This document shows positions 1-9,212 of a stretch of 64,000 nt of DNA, piece after piece (position 1 is the first letter of the stretch; every line of letters starts with the position of its first letter). A program made the position numbers and the translations under genes. The notes beneath the pieces are model-generated. The model had not been told where the DNA came from, made no database searches, and was given only the letters and a program-made list of their open reading frames with translations. The stretch is from Picocystis sp. L7 (taxonomy: Eukaryota; Chlorophyta; Picocystophyceae; Picocystales; Picocystaceae): the NCBI GenBank assembly GCA_020975725.1, contig QXJR01000013.1:1-64000 (forward strand), read 5' to 3'.

Positions 1-45
1 CCTGGCGAACGCGTTGTGCCTACGTTGTCGCCGTTACGGACATGA

Positions 46-3000
46 TCAGGCAGCCTGCAAAATGGCATCCGTAATGGGTGCCCCAAAAAACTGAAGACCC
101 TCCGTCCGGTAACTACGGTTACCGGGACGGAGCCGGGAGCGAAACCTGCAGCCACCCCGGTTACCAAAGATGGGAATGTAGTCTGCCTGCACTCACTTAC
201 CAATGACAGGCCTAGACATGAATTCCTGGCTGCCGAGACTTACTTTGGAAAGAAGCCACATAAAATCAGAACACAAGCTTACCTGGACACCTTGGCAAGT
301 TACTGCTTCATGAGCGAACGCCTCTTCAAAAAGCTGCAGGAAGCTGACCCTAAGGGACTGTCCTGGCAGTATACATCAGCGGCTTTTTATTATAGCGTGG
401 CTGTGGGCCAGCAGGTCCACACTGCCCCAGTTATTAAAGCGCAATTCTCGATCGATGGGTTCCAAGCCTGCATCGACTTCGGAGTTGCTCCTCTGGAGAC
501 CTTTGACTGCATTCTGGGAGCAACCTTCTGCCACAAGCAATTGACAGCACTGGACTGGCAGAATCATCGCATGGTACTACGAAGTAACAATGGTACAAAG
601 TTTACTGTCTATGGAGACCACCAGTTTATATCTTCAAGAAAACTGGACCTGATTGTGCCCCGTAGTGAGGCACGTAAAGCGGTAAAGGATCCAGGCTGCT
701 TGCTTCTAATGACTCAGCCGGTAGATACAACGCCCGAACTACTCAGTGAAGATGCAGACTTCAGCAGCATGCATAGCCAGGTCAGCGATGAATGGCCTCT
801 TGATGACGCTCACCGACAGCGGCTGGACGACCTCGTGAACAAACAGTACAAGCATTTGTTCGAGCCCCGCACAGAACTACCACCAGAACGGGTACCGGGC
901 GAAACATTCAAGATCCAGGTGGAAGAAGGAGCCACTCCACAGTACAGAAACTATTACAGGCTTTCCCCTCAGCAGCAAACTGCCCTCAAGGAGCTGGTGA
1001 CTGAGTATGTTGAAGCTGGAAAGATGGACCTATGCGCAGGATCCAGCTGGGGTGCCCCAGTGATCCTGGTCCCCAAAAAAGATGGGGGATGGCGGGTCGT
1101 TTTCGATTATCGCCTGCTGAACAATGTGACTATTAAAGACAGATATCCGCTTCCACGGATCGACGATTACTTACAGAACCTTAGAGGAGCCAAGTACTTC
1201 TCATCGCTCGATGCGCTGGATGGGTTTCATCAGATACGCATGCATCCTGATGACATCGACAAGACAGCGGTGGTCACCCCGTTTGGCTCTTACGTTTGGA
1301 AAGTAATGCCCATGGGGGCAGCAAACGCACCCGCGATGTTCCAGCGTATGATGAACAGGGTGTTTGGTCATTTATTGTACCTGAAAGTGTACATGGATGA
1401 CATTCTTGTTCACTCTCAAACAGTTGAGGAACACTTCAAACATTTGGAAGAATTCTTCGCCACCTGCGAACGTGCCGACATAAGGCTGAAGAGGTCTAAA
1501 TGCCACTTTTTCATGAGTACACTGGAATGGATTGGTTTCCGCATCCGCGATGGTCAGCTCGCCTGCACTGATCATTTGCTGTCCAAGATCAAACAGTTTC
1601 CGCGTCCCCGATCGCAACGAGAAAACATGGCATTCCTTAGTCTCTGCCAGTTTTATATGAGGTTCGTCCCTCGCTATGCGGAACGGGCAGCTCCCTTGAC
1701 AGAATTGAATCAAGCTGCTCTGAAGCACGGCTTCGCTTCATATTGGAAAGAGCCACAGGAGAAGGCATACCAGGAGCTCATCAAAGCCTTGACCACAGCC
1801 CCGGTATTGGCTCTATTTGATGAAGACAGGCCCATACGGGTCGAGACCGACGCTTCCGATGTGGGGATGGGAGCAGCTTTGATGCAGCAGGATCAACAGG
1901 GAGGTTGGCATCCGGTTGAGTTCTGGTCAAAGAAATTCAATGCTGCCCAACAGAATTACCATCCTGCTGAGAAGGAGACATGTGCAATATTATATGCACT
2001 GCAGCATTGGAGGCACCTCCTGTTTGGCCAGCAGTTCACGGTCATCACTGACAACAAGGCCAGTCAGTTTATTGGAACAAAAGCTACTGAGCAGCTGTCT
2101 CCGCGCGAAATGCGATGGATCGAAAAGTTGGCGTACTTCGCCCCGTTCAAGGTGGAGTACAGGCCAGGCACAGAAAACGTTGGACCTGATTACCTTTCCA
2201 GGCACTCAGCTAAGGTGAACGATACGGACACATATTGCATCTTGGACTTATGTGCAGGTATGGGAACAACGCTGCGTGCGCTGGAATGCGTAATACCAGA
2301 ATCGACCAATATTACCTTGGATTACATAGCAGTGGAACAAAATGAAGACTGCCGCAGCGTAATTGCACGCGTGTTCCACCAGGTTCGCTTAGCACGCCCT
2401 GGGCTCTTTATGCGCAAGGACATCTTTCGGTATGGAAACGATGTGACCGAACTGGCGCATCGACGAAAGCTCCCCCAAGTCCACCTGCTGATTGCTGGGG
2501 TGCCCTGCCAACCATTTTCGCGGGCGAACACCGACCCGTCAAAGCCACCGTTGGGCCTTTACGATGAGCGTGAACTGTTCACAGCAGTGTCAAAGATACA
2601 CAAGCGGTTGCGGTTGCCAGACTACATATTGGAATGTACGCCGTTCGCCCCGCACTTGAAAACCCACCTGGACAAGATTGCACACTGGTTTGGAGAACCC
2701 ACCTGCGAAGATCTCTCAAAATACTGTGCGCAAGCTCGAGTCCGGCTGTGCTGGACATCATTACCTCCGCTTAAACAGGATCCTGGAGAAGATGGGACAA
2801 TACCTATGACTTGGCAGGATTGCCTAGATGAAGGATCGAAGGTACCTACGGACGCATTGAACCGACCCCGCTTGAAGTGCCCCACTCTGATGGCCAATGA
2901 ACGATCGCACAGCGACCGTTCGCGTTCCACCTGGGTGCACAGTCAAGATGGGACCCTACGCCCGTTGACCATCAGCGAGCGGGAAAGACTCGTCGGTATG

Positions 3001-5076
3001 CATGTTGGTGACACTGCAGCGCTCAACGTCACCGAAACCAGCCGGCAACGCATGTGCGGCAACGCCTTCCCCATGGGTTGGATTGCACACATGTTACACC
3101 GATGGCTAAACAACACACGGACGCTTCGACTGCTAGCCGGCCGCGGTCCTGCTGGGACTGTGTGCGGGTCAATCGCGTCTATTACAAGTCAGCAATCTAC
3201 GCAATCGTTGCGCACAGGTCTTACAGGTCAATTGCCTCCCATATTGGACAGGATTCGCGTCGCCGCGGAAACAGATCCAGAGTACAAGAAATTACTGCGC
3301 GCACCGCCGGAAGGCACGACAGTGCGCGATGGTTTGCTGTTCGAGCAATCGGCCAATGCTCAGCCAGCACTGGTGGTACCAGCAGATAACGCTCTACGAC
3401 AGGAACTGCTACACATGGTGCACGATCATCGACACTTTGGGTCAGCCCGTACACTCGCTGACGCCAAGCGACATTTCACCTGGACTGGTATTCGATCGCA
3501 CATCGAGCACTTTGTCGCTCGCTGTCCTGCCTGTCAGCTTCAGAAACCAGGTAACCGGTTACGACACACACCGCTCTGTCCAGAAATGAAGTTCCACCCT
3601 TACCCTTTTCACACGGTGGTACTAGATATGGTGGAGAACTTACCCCTTACTGCCCTGGGTCATAATGCAGTATTGACAGTGGTGGACAGGTTTACTAAAT
3701 ACGCCATCTATATACCTATCCACTCTACCTGGAGTGCTCATAGACAAGCTCAGTGTCTTATGGACAGCCTCGTCTACCGGTTCCATACACCTGTGCATAT
3801 TCACACAGATAACGGACCGGCTTATCGAGCGTTATTTCGAGCATTCTGTGCCGCGCTGGGTGTTCGCCACGTAACCGGAACGCCGTACCATTCACAGTCT
3901 CAGGGTGGCGCAGAACGGCAACATCGCACCCTGCTGCAGACGTTACGGACGACGTGCGAGAACAAACATCAATGGGATCAGTATTTACAGGCAGCAGCAC
4001 ATGCTTACAATGATTCTGTGCATGATGCAACCAAACATTCCCCTTTTGAATTGCTCTTTGGCTGTCAATCAAGGCTACCGTGGCACCTCCAGTTGCCCAC
4101 AAAGGATGGACCTGCTGATCACCTGACAGTAACAACCTTCGATAAAAGAGTAACAGACCTGCTGGAGCAACATCGTGCAGTCTATCGGGTTGTACAGGAA
4201 AACTTGGTGAAGGCTTCGCAGAATGTTGCGGCAGCAACAGCGCACAGACCTAAGAAGGTGTTTGCTGTTGGAGACAAGGTGAAGGTGCAGTATGGGCTCA
4301 AGGGGCCCACCGATAAGCACAAATTGGACCCTTACTATGTAGGTCCTTATCTCATCAAGAAGGTGCTGAAGAATGGTGCATATCAACTGGAACTACCACC
4401 GGGCTCCGCCTTTTCAGATCGTATCCACGCCAACAGGTTGGAACATTGGGTGGATTCAGATCTCACTCTCTTCCCAATGGATGAACATCGGCAGCCCGCA
4501 ACGGCACCCTTGCCTGATACTGCAGCCATGCAAAGTGAATCAACTACCTATCGTATTCGACGATACTTGTTACGGGATTACTCAGTGTTTCCTGCACGCC
4601 CCGTACGTTACTGGATTGAAAGCAACCTGGCTGACGCGTCGCAACGCTATTTCTGGGTGGATGAGTCCTCTACCCTGCTGGAAGAATTCCTACCTCTCGA
4701 GGAGAACAATGGCTGTATCCCTGAAAAGGGCATCAGCCCCTCGAATTATGACGCAGTCAAGACACACAAGAGGACAGTTTACCTACAGTCACCTGACCCA
4801 ATCATGATCAATACTTGGACGCAAGCGAAGCTACCGTACCAGACTAGACGACGACCTATTGTTGCTGTGCCCACCAACCTCATTGGCTGCGTGGTACAAG
4901 AACTTTTCCATTTGGGCAACCACAAAGCTGCATACTACCAAGGATTGGTGACCAACGTCGTTAATGGGTTGTTTGAAGTGTTATGGACAGATGGAAAGGT
5001 AGAGCATTACACAGAGCAGAAAGTAAGGAGCATGGTGTATGATCCAGTGGCAGCCATCTACGACTTTCAGCTTTGA
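46..5076 (+). CDS. Gypsy pol polyprotein: protease, RT, RNase H, C5-cytosine methyltransferase, integrase
   Basis: Retroelement polyprotein. Visible in order: aspartic protease active site (DTLAS, about 286); reverse transcriptase with the YMDD box (about 1,390); RNase H (TDAS, about 1,848) with its tail near 2,200; a DNA methyltransferase domain (about 2,221-3,123); integrase zinc finger (HHCC, about 3,420-3,540) and DDE core (VLDMV, HTDNGP, GGAERQ); then a C-terminal domain. The methyltransferase shows motif I (DLCAGMGT), motif IV (GVPCQPFS, catalytic Cys), an ECT triplet in the motif VI position, a QARVR motif VIII and a GNAFP motif X-like segment, so it looks catalytically complete. It sits between RNase H and integrase, where no enzyme is normally found. 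The frame is open from about 46; the true N-terminus depends on Gag-Pol expression and is not set here. Confidence 0.92.
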   Translation, partial: SGSLQNGIRNGCPKKLKTLRPVTTVTGTEPGAKPAATPVTKDGNVVCLHSLTNDRPRHEFLAAETYFGKKPHKIRTQAYLDTLASYCFMSERLFKKLQEADPKGLSWQYTSAAFYYSVAVGQQVHTAPVIKAQFSIDGFQACIDFGVAPLETFDCILGATFCHKQLTALDWQNHRMVLRSNNGTKFTVYGDHQFISSRKLDLIVPRSEARKAVKDPGCLLLMTQPVDTTPELLSEDADFSSMHSQVSDEWPLDDAHRQRLDDLVNKQYKHLFEPRTELPPERVPGETFKIQVEEGATPQYRNYYRLSPQQQTALKELVTEYVEAGKMDLCAGSSWGAPVILVPKKDGGWRVVFDYRLLNNVTIKDRYPLPRIDDYLQNLRGAKYFSSLDALDGFHQIRMHPDDIDKTAVVTPFGSYVWKVMPMGAANAPAMFQRMMNRVFGHLLYLKVYMDDILVHSQTVEEHFKHLEEFFATCERADIRLKRSKCHFFMSTLEWIGFRIRDGQLACTDHLLSKIKQFPRPRSQRENMAFLSLCQFYMRFVPRYAERAAPLTELNQAALKHGFASYWKEPQEKAYQELIKALTTAPVLALFDEDRPIRVETDASDVGMGAALMQQDQQGGWHPVEFWSKKFNAAQQNYHPAEKETCAILYALQHWRHLLFGQQFTVITDNKASQFIGTKATEQLSPREMRWIEKLAYFAPFKVEYRPGTENVGPDYLSRHSAKVNDTDTYCILDLCAGMGTTLRALECVIPESTNITLDYIAVEQNEDCRSVIARVFHQVRLARPGLFMRKDIFRYGNDVTELAHRRKLPQVHLLIAGVPCQPFSRANTDPSKPPLGLYDERELFTAVSKIHKRLRLPDYILECTPFAPHLKTHLDKIAHWFGEPTCEDLSKYCAQARVRLCWTSLPPLKQDPGEDGTIPMTWQDCLDEGSKVPTDALNRPRLKCPTLMANERSHSDRSRSTWVHSQDGTLRPLTISERERLVGMHVGDTAALNVTETSRQRMCGNAFPMGWIAHMLHRWLNNTRTLRLLAGRGPAGTVCGSIASITSQQSTQSLRTGLTGQLPPILDRIRVAAETDPEYKKLLRAPPEGTTVRDGLLFEQSANAQPALVVPADNALRQELLHMVHDHRHFGSARTLADAKRHFTWTGIRSHIEHFVARCPACQLQKPGNRLRHTPLCPEMKFHPYPFHTVVLDMVENLPLTALGHNAVLTVVDRFTKYAIYIPIHSTWSAHRQAQCLMDSLVYRFHTPVHIHTDNGPAYRALFRAFCAALGVRHVTGTPYHSQSQGGAERQHRTLLQTLRTTCENKHQWDQYLQAAAHAYNDSVHDATKHSPFELLFGCQSRLPWHLQLPTKDGPADHLTVTTFDKRVTDLLEQHRAVYRVVQENLVKASQNVAAATAHRPKKVFAVGDKVKVQYGLKGPTDKHKLDPYYVGPYLIKKVLKNGAYQLELPPGSAFSDRIHANRLEHWVDSDLTLFPMDEHRQPATAPLPDTAAMQSESTTYRIRRYLLRDYSVFPARPVRYWIESNLADASQRYFWVDESSTLLEEFLPLEENNGCIPEKGISPSNYDAVKTHKRTVYLQSPDPIMINTWTQAKLPYQTRRRPIVAVPTNLIGCVVQELFHLGNHKAAYYQGLVTNVVNGLFEVLWTDGKVEHYTEQKVRSMVYDPVAAIYDFQL

Positions 5077-5103
5077 TTGGCTGAATGCCGGGAGCCAGGA
5101 GAG

Positions 5104-5757
5104 TGTTACGCCGGGTAGGCCTGGCTCTCCTATGAAGCCATGCCCCTAGAGTTCCAGGAGCAGTGGGGGGCAGGACCCCGACAATCGGCCGGTCAATCGA
5201 GTGAGCCCCGGACTAATCCCCGGGTAGTCGGACGGAATAGTCCGGGCGAACCGGACTCAGACCGACCGACCCCCGGGCCGAATCCCCTCGAAGATTCGAG
5301 AAGGGGGTACGAAGGGTGGAGATGTTGTGTGGAAGATTCGGTCGGCTTAGGAACTGAATCTTGGCCGTCCGATGGATGACGTAAGCAACACGTGACCATC
5401 AGCCGCCGCAATTCAGTTGAGGGGGCTACGTACGAACACCTCAACCTTCAAGGGGAGGCTCTTAAGGGGACCTCCCTAGCATGTAGTAGATGAGAACTTG
5501 CTTGACCCCACGACGTCCACGGCGCCTCTCCCACGGATTTTCGCGAGCCATCAGCACTTTCCGCGCCTGAGGAGCAGCGCTCCAAGTCTCTCCAAGTGCC
5601 GAAGGAGGCACCACCGAGCCAAGAAGGGGACGGACGCCGCTCTCGCCAACGAGAAGTGCGCCACCCAAAGAAGAAGAAACCGCCTCCATTTCGTGAGGGG
5701 CCGAAGTTTCCAGGAGCAAACCGTGTGTCCAACGTCCTTCACGGACGCTTTGTAACA
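5104..5757 (+). repeat. 3' LTR of the gypsy element
   Basis: 654 bp, starting TGTTACGCCGGG after a purine-rich tract and ending GCTTTGTAACA, giving the inverted TGTTAC/GTAACA termini expected of an LTR. A second copy with the same ends and internal blocks (AGAACTTGCTTGACCC, CGCCTCTCCCACG) is at 13,441-14,087. Confidence 0.9.
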
Positions 5758-5789
5758 AACGGATCCGGCTGACCCGCACGACTGAGATC

Positions 5790-6407
5790 ACGGACATGAC
5801 TGATTTATTCTTCGGGGCCAGCAGCTTCAACCAAGACATCGGCAGCTGGGACACCAGCCAGGTGACCAACATGCAGGCAATGTTTGAGCTAGTCACCAAC
5901 TTCAACCAAGACATCGGTGATTGAGACACCAGCAGTGTGACCAACATGAGGGCAATGTTTCAAGAAGCCACCAATTTCAATCGAGACATCAGCAGTTGGG
6001 ACACCAGCAGTGTGGACAACATGAGGCAAATGTTTGAAGACGCTCGTGACTTCGACCAACCAATCGGAGGTTGGATCATCACTCTGGTGACCCGACTGGA
6101 CGACATGTTTAGGCGCGCCACTGATTTCAACCAAGACCTCAGCTCATGGACAACCAGCAGCGCGACGCAAATGGAGAACATGTTCGAGGGTGCCACCAAC
6201 TTCAATCAAGACATCAGTGGTTGGGACACTTCCAGTGTGACTCGCATGCAGAACATGTTCAAGGACGCCCTTTCCTTTGACCGAAATCTGTCTGGTTGGG
6301 TTGTGTCCCTCGTGACCAATTGCGCTGAGTTTGCACAGAATGCTGGATTCTCGGACAATAGCCTGCTTCCAAATTTTACCCAGTGTTCATTGTGGCCACC
6401 AGTGTAA
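5790..6407 (+). pseudogene. BspA-like (DUF285) repeat protein, interrupted gene
   Basis: About seven repeats of roughly 25-35 residues of the type TNMxxMFxxAxxFNQDIxxWDTSSV can be read, the hallmark of BspA-like/DUF285 leucine-rich surface repeats known from Mycoplasma, Trichomonas and some algae. The reading frame begins just after the gypsy LTR, so the upstream part was displaced by that insertion and lies outside the window. Within the repeats the second unit has TGA (5,922-5,924) where Trp is expected; the rest of the frame is open to a stop at 6,405-6,407. The last unit diverges into a Cys-containing tail. This is probably a dead gene, although a downstream ATG at 5,946 could start a 153-residue product. 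Confidence 0.75.
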
Positions 6408-6654
6408 GCCCCATGCTCCGCAACAGCTATCAAGAAGAGCATGCAATCTTTTTCTCTTCGTGGAGAGCATGGTGCATGGAGCTCGGATTGAGTCCTCTAC
6501 TTGTTTGGAGGATCAATGTAACAACGGCAGAATCTTTTGTACTCCATCATCCACAGACCTATCCCTCGACCAGCAGCCATCCTTGACGTGAGCTGGAGTA
6601 CCCCACACAGCATGTACAGGACAGTCGTCCTCAACATACCGACACCTACAAGTA

Positions 6655-6860
6655 GCTCGCAATAAGACATCGAGAGTTGGAGCACCAACCAGAAAATGGA
6701 CAAAAAGTTCATGTTCCTAGGTGCAGCGACTAAAAGCTGGAGGTTCGAAAGCGAGGCGATTAGCAGTTTGAAAATCCCGGTTTATGTTTGAAACAGGCAG
6801 ATGCTTTGACAGAGACACTTGAAGCTGGGACGCTGTAACGGCCAGCGAGGCCTCCCAGGG
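6655..6860 (+). pseudogene. Decayed BspA-like repeats
   Basis: Weak repeat matches (DIESWSTNQKMDKKFMFLGA, and a segment like FDRDT-SWDA) with stops between them suggest further degenerate units of the same repeat gene. They lie between the readable block ending at 6,407 and the Harbinger element. Confidence 0.45.
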
Positions 6861-6938
6861 TCCCTACGAGACCCTGGTCTACGGGACTAGACCCCCGGGA
6901 CCCCATATGGATGAAGGGCAATGGTGTCCCCTCTCAAA

Positions 6939-6976
6939 AGAGGCATTCGGCAAGCCCCCCAAAAAAAACTTCCGGT
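6939..6976 (+). repeat. Left terminal inverted repeat, Harbinger 1
   Basis: Matches the inverted right end at 10,698-10,735; preceded by AAA at 6,936-6,938. Confidence 0.9.
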
Positions 6977-7285
6977 CCGTTTCGCCCCGGTCGTAGCGGT
7001 CGTATTTTTTCGGGTCGAAATCGAGATTCGGCTTTTCTTTCCCAAAATCGTCCCCAAAGAGGGGGGTCTCGTCCTCCGCGGGGATTGTAAGATAGCGATC
7101 TGCTAATACCGAAAATACGGATCCTGCGATTTGGCGCGAAAGGGAACCTTGTTGGTTTCTGACCTGGACGATGATCCGATGGAGGGCGAAGAGTTCCAAC
7201 AATTCTGCTAAATTCTGTAATTTGCATCCATCGACGAGGAAGCAGGACTTCTTCGTCGAGCTATGGCGTTTGAATTGAGTGCGCA

Positions 7286-8155
7286 ATGGGCAGTATCCAG
7301 GCGCACCAGCCATTGGCTGTGCGTGACGACAATGTCGAAATCACGGAGACGCCAAACGTCGCGCATGAAGGATTGAAGGCGAAGCGGAACAGGTGGAACG
7401 AAGCGCAGCAGATTGCGCTCGTGAATCAGATGTATATGGACGAATGCTGTCCGATTGGCAAGGGCTCCCATGGAGCGATCAACGCGGCCTGGTCGAACTT
7501 GCTAGATGGCTTGCGAAGGCATCCAGACGGCCTGTTCGACGACTTCAACCTGTGTCAGAGGACTGTCCAGCGCCAATTGGCTGCTTTGATGGAGAAGCAG
7601 GACAAGCGAAATGCAGAGGCCCAGGTTGCGACCGGTCGAGGGGGGTGTGCAGTGCACACCGACCTCGAACAAGGAGTCCAGCGCCTGTTGGACTTGCGCG
7701 ACGGTTTGAAGCAGCAACGGGCGATTGCGAAGGAGCAGCGGAACACGAAGCTGGCGCGACTGGACGAGGATGCGAAGCAAGCCCTGAGGAAGTCCATGGA
7801 AACACACGGAAAACGGGCAAGGCGCGCCTCGTCTGATCGCCAGAGCCATGGCAGCGGCGGAGGTCGCTCCAGTATCGCGCAACTGGAAGCGAGTATGCGC
7901 GATACCAACAACCTACTCATGCTCGCTATGGAGGAGCACGTTGAGACGCAAGCGGAGCTGGCGTGGATGAAGGCGGACAAATTCTACAAATTGCATCCGC
8001 ACGTGGCGCACGATCCTGGACCAAAGGAAGCTTGGATTGCAAAAGCAGTGGCAGCGCATCGCGCGAAGCTGCACCGTCCGTTGGTGGAGGACAATCCGAC
8101 ATCAGAGGAGGACGACCTCAACAACGTCGACATAGCAAACGTATGTGACGTCTAA
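7286..8155 (+). CDS. Myb/SANT-like DNA-binding protein of Harbinger 1
   Basis: 289 aa. Two-gene Harbinger elements encode, besides the transposase, a Myb/trihelix-like protein that binds DNA and helps bring the transposase to the ends. Here residues about 35-105 form the SANT/Myb-like part (KRNRWNEAQQIALVNQMY..., AWSNLLDGLRRHPDGLF), followed by a charged coiled-coil-rich half (about 125-270). It is clearly related to the 288-aa protein of the second element at 57,527-58,393: shared blocks include SVQRR/TVQRQ, the TGRGG turn, the METH segment and the GPK/RDEWVAAAV-type end. ATG at 7,286 is the first in frame. It converges on the transposase, with a tandem repeat between. Confidence 0.8.
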   Translation: MGSIQAHQPLAVRDDNVEITETPNVAHEGLKAKRNRWNEAQQIALVNQMYMDECCPIGKGSHGAINAAWSNLLDGLRRHPDGLFDDFNLCQRTVQRQLAALMEKQDKRNAEAQVATGRGGCAVHTDLEQGVQRLLDLRDGLKQQRAIAKEQRNTKLARLDEDAKQALRKSMETHGKRARRASSDRQSHGSGGGRSSIAQLEASMRDTNNLLMLAMEEHVETQAELAWMKADKFYKLHPHVAHDPGPKEAWIAKAVAAHRAKLHRPLVEDNPTSEEDDLNNVDIANVCDV

Positions 8156-8434
8156 CTTGCCTTGTGTAAATTCCTGTTTCCTTTCTTTTCTTTATCAGTC
8201 TTTGCCAAATTTCCCTATTGTTCGTTCTCTACGCAAGAATCTACCTCATTCGCGTCGGAAGTTTTCGTGGAGGTGCTTGAAATCGTTCGTGTTGTTATGT
8301 TTACATTGGGAAGACGCGCGTACATTCTTTTTGGCAGCAACAGTACAAAATTATTACAAGGCAGGTTGTTGGTTTACGAGCGGAGTCAGGTGCCATACAT
8401 GAACATATGGCACCTGCTTCTTCTTCATATTGTC

Positions 8435-9212
8435 GTTGCTGGATGGTTGATGTTGGATGGTTGCTGCTGGATGGTTGCTGTTGATGGTTGCTGCTGGATG
8501 GTTGCTGCTGGATTGCCGCTGCTAGATGGATGCTGCTGGATGGTTGCTGCTGGATGGTTGCTGCAGATGGTTGCTGCTGGATGGATGCTGCTGGATTGCC
8601 GCTGCTAGATGGTTGCTGCTGGATGGTTGCTGTTGATGGTTGCTGCTGGATGGTTGCTGCTGGATGGTTGCTGCTGGATTGCCGCTGCTAGATGGATGCT
8701 GCTGGATGGTTGCTGCTGGATGGTTGCTGCAGATGGTTGCTGCTGGATGGTTGCTGCTGGATTGCCGCTGCTAGATGGTTGCTGCTGATGGTTGCTGCTG
8801 GATGGATGCTGCTGGATGGATGCTGCTGGATGGTTGCTGCTGGATTGCCGCTGCTAGATGGTTGCTGCTGATGGTTGCTGCTGGTTACTGCACTTCTGGA
8901 TGGATGCTGCTGGATGGATGCTGCTGGATGGTTGCTGCTGGTTACTGCACTTCTAGATGGATGCTGCTGGATGGTTGCTGCTGCTGGTTGCTGCTGGTTA
9001 CTGCACTTCTGGATGGATGCTGCTGGATGGATGCTGCTCGATGGTTGCTGCTGGATGGTTGCTGCTGGATTGCCGCTGCTAGATGGTTGCTGCTGATGGT
9101 TGCTGCTGGATGGTTGCTGCTGGATACTGCACTGCTGGATGGATGCTGCTGATGGATGCTGCTGGATTGCCGCTGCTAGATGGGTGCTGCTGGTTACTGC
9201 ACTGCTGGATGG
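8435..9212 (+). repeat. Minisatellite, about 14-bp unit (TTGCTGCTGGATGG), inside Harbinger 1
   Basis: About 780 bp of imperfect repeats of TTGCTGCTGGATGG mixed with variants (GATTGCCGCTGCTAGATGG, GGTTACTGCACTTCTGGATGG). It fills the space after the Myb-like gene and ends exactly at the transposase stop codon (9,213-9,215). The Cys/Trp-rich open frames in it are artefacts of the repeat. Confidence 0.95.

Larger units (their letters stand above)
1..5757 (+). mobile_element. Ty3/gypsy LTR retrotransposon carrying a cytosine methyltransferase (5' end outside window)
   Basis: Parts in order: a Gag tail with a CCHC zinc knuckle (about 17-63), a long pol frame (to 5,076), a purine-rich tract (about 5,089-5,103) and a 3' LTR (5,104-5,757) with TGTTAC...GTAACA ends. 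The 5' LTR and most of gag lie before the window. Gag and pol sit in different frames, as is usual for this family, which uses frameshifting. The internal region looks whole as far as it is visible, so the copy appears fairly young; an age from LTR divergence cannot be given without the 5' LTR. A related solo LTR lies at 13,441-14,087. The element is inserted in a BspA-like repeat gene, whose remainder starts directly after the LTR. Confidence 0.93.
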
